Positions 61,487-64,000 of a stretch of 64,000 nucleotides of DNA are shown piece by piece. Within the stretch, counting starts at the first letter, position 1. The number at the start of each line of letters is the position of its first letter. The notes under the pieces are model-generated. The model was given only the letters and a program-made list of their open reading frames with translations. It made no database searches and had not been told where the DNA came from. Both the position numbers and the translations under genes were made by a program. The DNA is from Flavobacterium piscisymbiosum (lineage in GTDB: Bacteria > Bacteroidota > Bacteroidia > Flavobacteriales > Flavobacteriaceae), in assembly GCF_020905295.1 (NCBI RefSeq), contig NZ_JAJJMM010000001.1, forward strand, positions 682,001-746,000. The letters are read 5' to 3'.

Positions 61487-61783
61487 TTATATCTTCAACC
61501 AGTTGCCATTGACATCTGAAAAAACAGTAGCCTTTTGGTCACCAACCGATATTTCGAGTTTATACTCTTTTTTTTCATTTACAAATGCTTTATCCAGTTT
61601 TGCTCCCGGATAAGCAGTTTGCAGTGCGGTTTTTATAGCAGCAGGTACAGCATCTGCACTTACTTCTATATATTCTGTCTGAGCAGAAACAACCGTCTTA
61701 GTTTGTTCCGGAGTTGTCTCATTACTTGCGTAAATAGAAAAACTTCCTAAAACTATTACTGCTGATAAGATTAACTTTTTCAT
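61487..61783 (-). CDS. PepSY-like secreted small protein, copy 5 (last in the tandem)
   Basis: A 98-residue protein with a signal peptide (MKKLILSAVIVLGSFSIYA) and a small domain with YIEVSADAVPAAIKTALQTAYPGAKLDKAFVNEKKEYKLEI, of the PepSY-like (DUF2874/BLIP-like) type. Probably periplasmic or outer-surface. It is 16 bp from the next gene in the run. Confidence 0.88.
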   Translation of the reverse strand: MKKLILSAVIVLGSFSIYASNETTPEQTKTVVSAQTEYIEVSADAVPAAIKTALQTAYPGAKLDKAFVNEKKEYKLEISVGDQKATVFSDVNGNWLKI

Positions 61784-61799
61784 GTTGCTCTCTTTTTAA

Positions 61800-62093
61800 T
61801 TATTTTTTAATGATGTTTCCAGAAGCATCTGTAAATACAGTATACTTTTTGTCACCACTAGAAATTTCCAACTTGTACTCATTCTTTTCGTTTTTATACG
61901 CTTTTTCAAGTTTTGTATTCGGAAAAGATTTTTCGACAGTTGATTTTACAGCTGCCGGAACAGCATCCGTACCAATTTCAGTAAATTCATCCTGAACTGT
62001 CACTGACTGAGTCATTGAAGTTGTTACCGGATTAGCTGCCTGAATTGACAAACTTCCTAAAATGATTGCTGCTGATAAGATTAACTTTTTCAT
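61800..62093 (-). CDS. PepSY-like secreted small protein, copy 4
   Basis: A 97-residue paralogue with the same signal peptide pattern and the VPAAVKSTVEKSFPNTKLEKAYKNEKNEYKLEISSGDKKYTVFTDASGNIIKK domain form (key residues: EYKLEI, GDKK, FTDASG). It lies in the same strand run as its neighbours. Confidence 0.88.
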   Translation of the reverse strand: MKKLILSAAIILGSLSIQAANPVTTSMTQSVTVQDEFTEIGTDAVPAAVKSTVEKSFPNTKLEKAYKNEKNEYKLEISSGDKKYTVFTDASGNIIKK

Positions 62094-62119
62094 AATAATA
62101 GTTTTTATGGGTTACTTAA

Positions 62120-62410
62120 TTATTTTTTAATAATTTTACCAGTAGCGTCTGTATAAACAGTAGACTTTTCACCTCTAACGGTGATTTCTATTTTATACTC
62201 TTTTTTCTCGTTTACATAAGCTTTGTCCAATTTTACACCTGGATAAGCTTCGTCTAACGCTGTTTTAATAGCTGCCGGTACGGCATCAACTTCTTTATAT
62301 TCGTCCTGAATGTTTACTGATTGAACCATTGAACTTGTCACGGCTACATTCCCTGCTTGCATTGACAACCCTCCTAACAGGATAGCTGCCGATAATATTA
62401 ACTTTTTCAT
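62120..62410 (-). CDS. PepSY-like secreted small protein, copy 3
   Basis: A 96-residue paralogue. Signal peptide to about residue 18, then DEYKEVDAVPAAIKTALDEAYPG and a charged ending KIIKK. Within the family it has the shortest loop before the first helix. Confidence 0.88.
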   Translation of the reverse strand: MKKLILSAAILLGGLSMQAGNVAVTSSMVQSVNIQDEYKEVDAVPAAIKTALDEAYPGVKLDKAYVNEKKEYKIEITVRGEKSTVYTDATGKIIKK

Positions 62411-62438
62411 AGTGATAGTTTTTACGGTTATTTTTTAA

Positions 62439-62735
62439 TTATTTTTTAATCCAAGATCCATCTGCGTTAGCAAAAAGTGAACCTACTTTGTCACCTACTG
62501 TAACGTCTAGTTTATACTCTGATTTAGCATTTTTGTATGCTTTAGAAAGTACTGCATCCGGATACGCTTTTTTAAGTGCATCAGTAATTGCAACTGGTAC
62601 TTCTTCTAATTTAATTTCAGTGTATTCGTCCTGAATTGAAATTGTTTTTACGATTGTATTTGTTACTGGAGAAGTTGAAGCAAATGATGTTAAACCTCCC
62701 AAAACGATTGCGGCTGATAAAAATAGATTTTTCAT
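62439..62735 (-). CDS. PepSY-like secreted small protein, copy 2
   Basis: A 98-residue paralogue, very close to copy 1 (same signal peptide MKNLFLSAAIVLG and same ending ADGSWIKK). The recent duplication is evident: both share the insert TEIKLEEVP/LP and GDKVGSLFANADG. Confidence 0.88.
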   Translation of the reverse strand: MKNLFLSAAIVLGGLTSFASTSPVTNTIVKTISIQDEYTEIKLEEVPVAITDALKKAYPDAVLSKAYKNAKSEYKLDVTVGDKVGSLFANADGSWIKK

Positions 62736-62815
62736 AATAGTTATATTTTAATATTGTTAATTTTATTTTAGTATTGCTAATTTGAATCTGCATGAGAATC
62801 TAAAGTTTAGCTAAA

Positions 62816-63112
62816 TTATTTTTTAATCCAGGTTCCGTCTGCATTAGCAAAAAGATTTCCTACTTTGTCACCAACGGTAACGTCCAATTTGTATTCTGCT
62901 TTTTCGTTTTTATATGCTTTAGTAATTACAGCATCCGGATAAGCTTTTTTCAAAGACTCAGCAATTGGAGCTGGTAATTCTTCTAATTTGATTTCTGTGT
63001 ATTCGTCTTCAATAGAAATCGTTTTTACGATTGTATTTGTAATAGGAGTAGTTGAAGCGAATGAAGTTAAACTTCCTAAAACAATTGCGGCTGATAAAAA
63101 TAGATTTTTCAT
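62816..63112 (-). CDS. PepSY-like secreted small protein, copy 1 (first in the tandem)
   Basis: A 98-residue protein, the promoter-proximal member. It has the signal peptide MKNLFLSAAIVLGSLTSFA and the domain form TEIKLEELPAPIAESLKKAYPD. All five genes read in the same direction with gaps of 16, 26, 28 and 80 bp, so they probably form one operon. Confidence 0.88.
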   Translation of the reverse strand: MKNLFLSAAIVLGSLTSFASTTPITNTIVKTISIEDEYTEIKLEELPAPIAESLKKAYPDAVITKAYKNEKAEYKLDVTVGDKVGNLFANADGTWIKK

Positions 63113-63157
63113 AATGTATATATTTTAATTATTTAATAGTTGTTTACGCTTTAGATA

Positions 63158-63175
63158 ATGAAAATATTGTGCCGC
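63158..63175 (-). promoter_or_regulatory. Weak candidate sigma-54 (-24/-12) site before PepSY operon
   Basis: The minus strand has GCGGCACAATATTTTCAT. GG of the -24 element and CAC match GGCAC; ten bases later TC stands where GC is required. It is 46-63 bp before the first PepSY ATG. One key mismatch makes this weak; a mapped transcript start would decide. Confidence 0.2.
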
Positions 63176-63518
63176 AACGCAAACGTTACCTCCCTAACTG
63201 CTTAATCTCTTATTTTTAAAGGGATTAAGCTATATGTGCCAAAATTATAAATTATGATAAAGTGTGTAATTCTCTTAAATATTGTGTAAAAAGTATACAC
63301 AAATAGTGTTTACTTAGAGAATTTAACCAATAAAACTGATAAACTTAGATGTGGCAAAACCAAAAAAACATCTGAATCATGATTCCTTTGTAATTATTTT
63401 CCACCAACGAAATATTCCTAACAGAATAACAAAAACAACATACAGTTTGATGAAGGTAATTAAACGACAAAACCCGATAGCATGAAATGTATCAGGTTTA
63501 GCAATATTATAAAACAAA

Positions 63519-63546
63519 AAAGGCTGCCAAAATTTTGACAGCCTTT
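63519..63546 (-). terminator. accC terminator
   Basis: AAAGGCTG / CAGCCTTT outer stem with an inner CAAAA / TTTTG pairing and a T run on the minus strand, immediately after the accC stop codon. Confidence 0.75.
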
Positions 63547-63549
63547 ATA

Positions 63550-64000
63550 TTATTCTTCTATAGGTTTCATTTTAAATGTATCCATAAATGCAGTTGTATA
63601 ATCTCCTGCAATATATCTAGGATCATCCATTAATTGTCTATGGAAAGGAATTGTAGTTTTTACACCTTCAATTACAAATTCGTCCAAAGCTCTTCGCATT
63701 TTGCTAATTGCTTCTTCACGAGATTGAGCAGTCGTAATTAACTTAGCAATCATCGAATCGTAATTTGGTGGAATTGTATATCCAGAATAAACGTGAGTAT
63801 CTAAACGAACTCCGTGACCTCCCGGCATATGAAGTGTAGTAATTTTTCCTGGTGAAGGACGAAAATCATTATAAGGATCTTCGGCATTAATACGACATTC
63901 GATAGCGTGCAATTCCGGTAAATAGTTTCTACCTGAAATTGGAATTCCGGCAGCAACCATAATTTGCTCACGAATTAAATCGTAATCAATTACTTGTTCT
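63550..64000 (-). CDS. accC: Acetyl-CoA carboxylase, biotin carboxylase subunit (C-terminal part)
   Basis: The 3' part of the gene; its start is outside the window. The frame continues to 64000 (residues EQVIDYDLIREQIMVAAG). Motifs are HAIECRINAEDPYNDFRPSPGKI, HVYSGYTIPPNYDSMIAKLI and the C-terminal RRALDEFVIEGVKTTIPFHRQLM, all of biotin carboxylase. It carboxylates biotin on AccB in fatty acid synthesis. An apparent ATG at 63960 is an internal codon. The terminator lies 3 bp after the stop. Confidence 0.96.
   Translation of the reverse strand, partial: EQVIDYDLIREQIMVAAGIPISGRNYLPELHAIECRINAEDPYNDFRPSPGKITTLHMPGGHGVRLDTHVYSGYTIPPNYDSMIAKLITTAQSREEAISKMRRALDEFVIEGVKTTIPFHRQLMDDPRYIAGDYTTAFMDTFKMKPIEE

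Larger units (their letters stand above)
63113..63549. other. Gene-free region between PepSY operon and accC
   Basis: About 440 bp with the presumed PepSY promoter, otherwise AT-rich. Near the right edge lies the accC terminator (63519-63546). No gene is supported. Confidence 0.5.

Overview
The window reads as chromosomal DNA of a Flavobacterium-type bacterium (Bacteroidota). The base composition is AT-rich. Promoters of the form TTTG-N19-TAnnTTTG can be seen (best before leuS). Many genes belong to families typical of Flavobacteriia: DUF3098, DUF5686, HopJ, a long LeuS, TonB receptors, sigma-54, short LytS/LytTR kinases and PepSY-like secreted proteins. The genus is an inference from gene content; no rRNA lies in the window.

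Layout. 1-2.0 kb: ECF sigma operon. 2.5-5.5 kb: leuS. 5.8-8.8 kb: ModE-like regulator and TonB-dependent receptor. 9.3-17.2 kb: envelope and translation genes (ftsX, DUF3098, uppP-truB, thioredoxin-like, pyrH, frr, DUF5686). 17.6-25.1 kb: CPA2 antiporter, LytS/LytTR-type pair, SMR exporter, RND/MMPL exporter. 25.5-31.8 kb: asnS, rpoN, a hairpin-rich tandem repeat, tdk. 31.9-41.2 kb: rsmI, recJ, MFS exporter, seven-heme lipoprotein, lpxH, queD, enoyl-CoA hydratase. 41.3-42.5 kb: tRNA-Ala with a tandem array of GIY-YIG nuclease genes and tRNA fragments. 42.8-48.4 kb: lineage-specific lipoproteins and membrane proteins. 48.6-50.0 kb: RAYT transposase with REP-like ends and two internally deleted copies. 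50.0-55.1 kb: lipoproteins, LpxR-like deacylase, mtgA, FAD oxidoreductase. 55.5-63.1 kb: S9 peptidase, hybrid kinase, NtrC-type regulator and five tandem PepSY-like genes. 63.55 kb to the end: 3' part of accC.

The most unusual region is 41307-42533. A good tRNA-Ala(GGC) is preceded by a broken chimeric tRNA copy. It is followed by three near-identical units, each made of a strong hairpin and a GIY-YIG nuclease ORF. Two of the units end in the 3' half of a tRNA whose anticodon arm is replaced by the perfect palindrome TCCCGATGCATCGGGA. This looks like a small mobile or homing-type element that uses a tRNA gene as its site and carries tRNA-derived ends. Second in interest is the RAYT/REP locus, where the autonomous element sits beside two MITE-like deletion derivatives in tandem.

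Most remaining genes are ordinary housekeeping or envelope genes. Intergenic regions are rich in dispersed short repeats, which are described individually.
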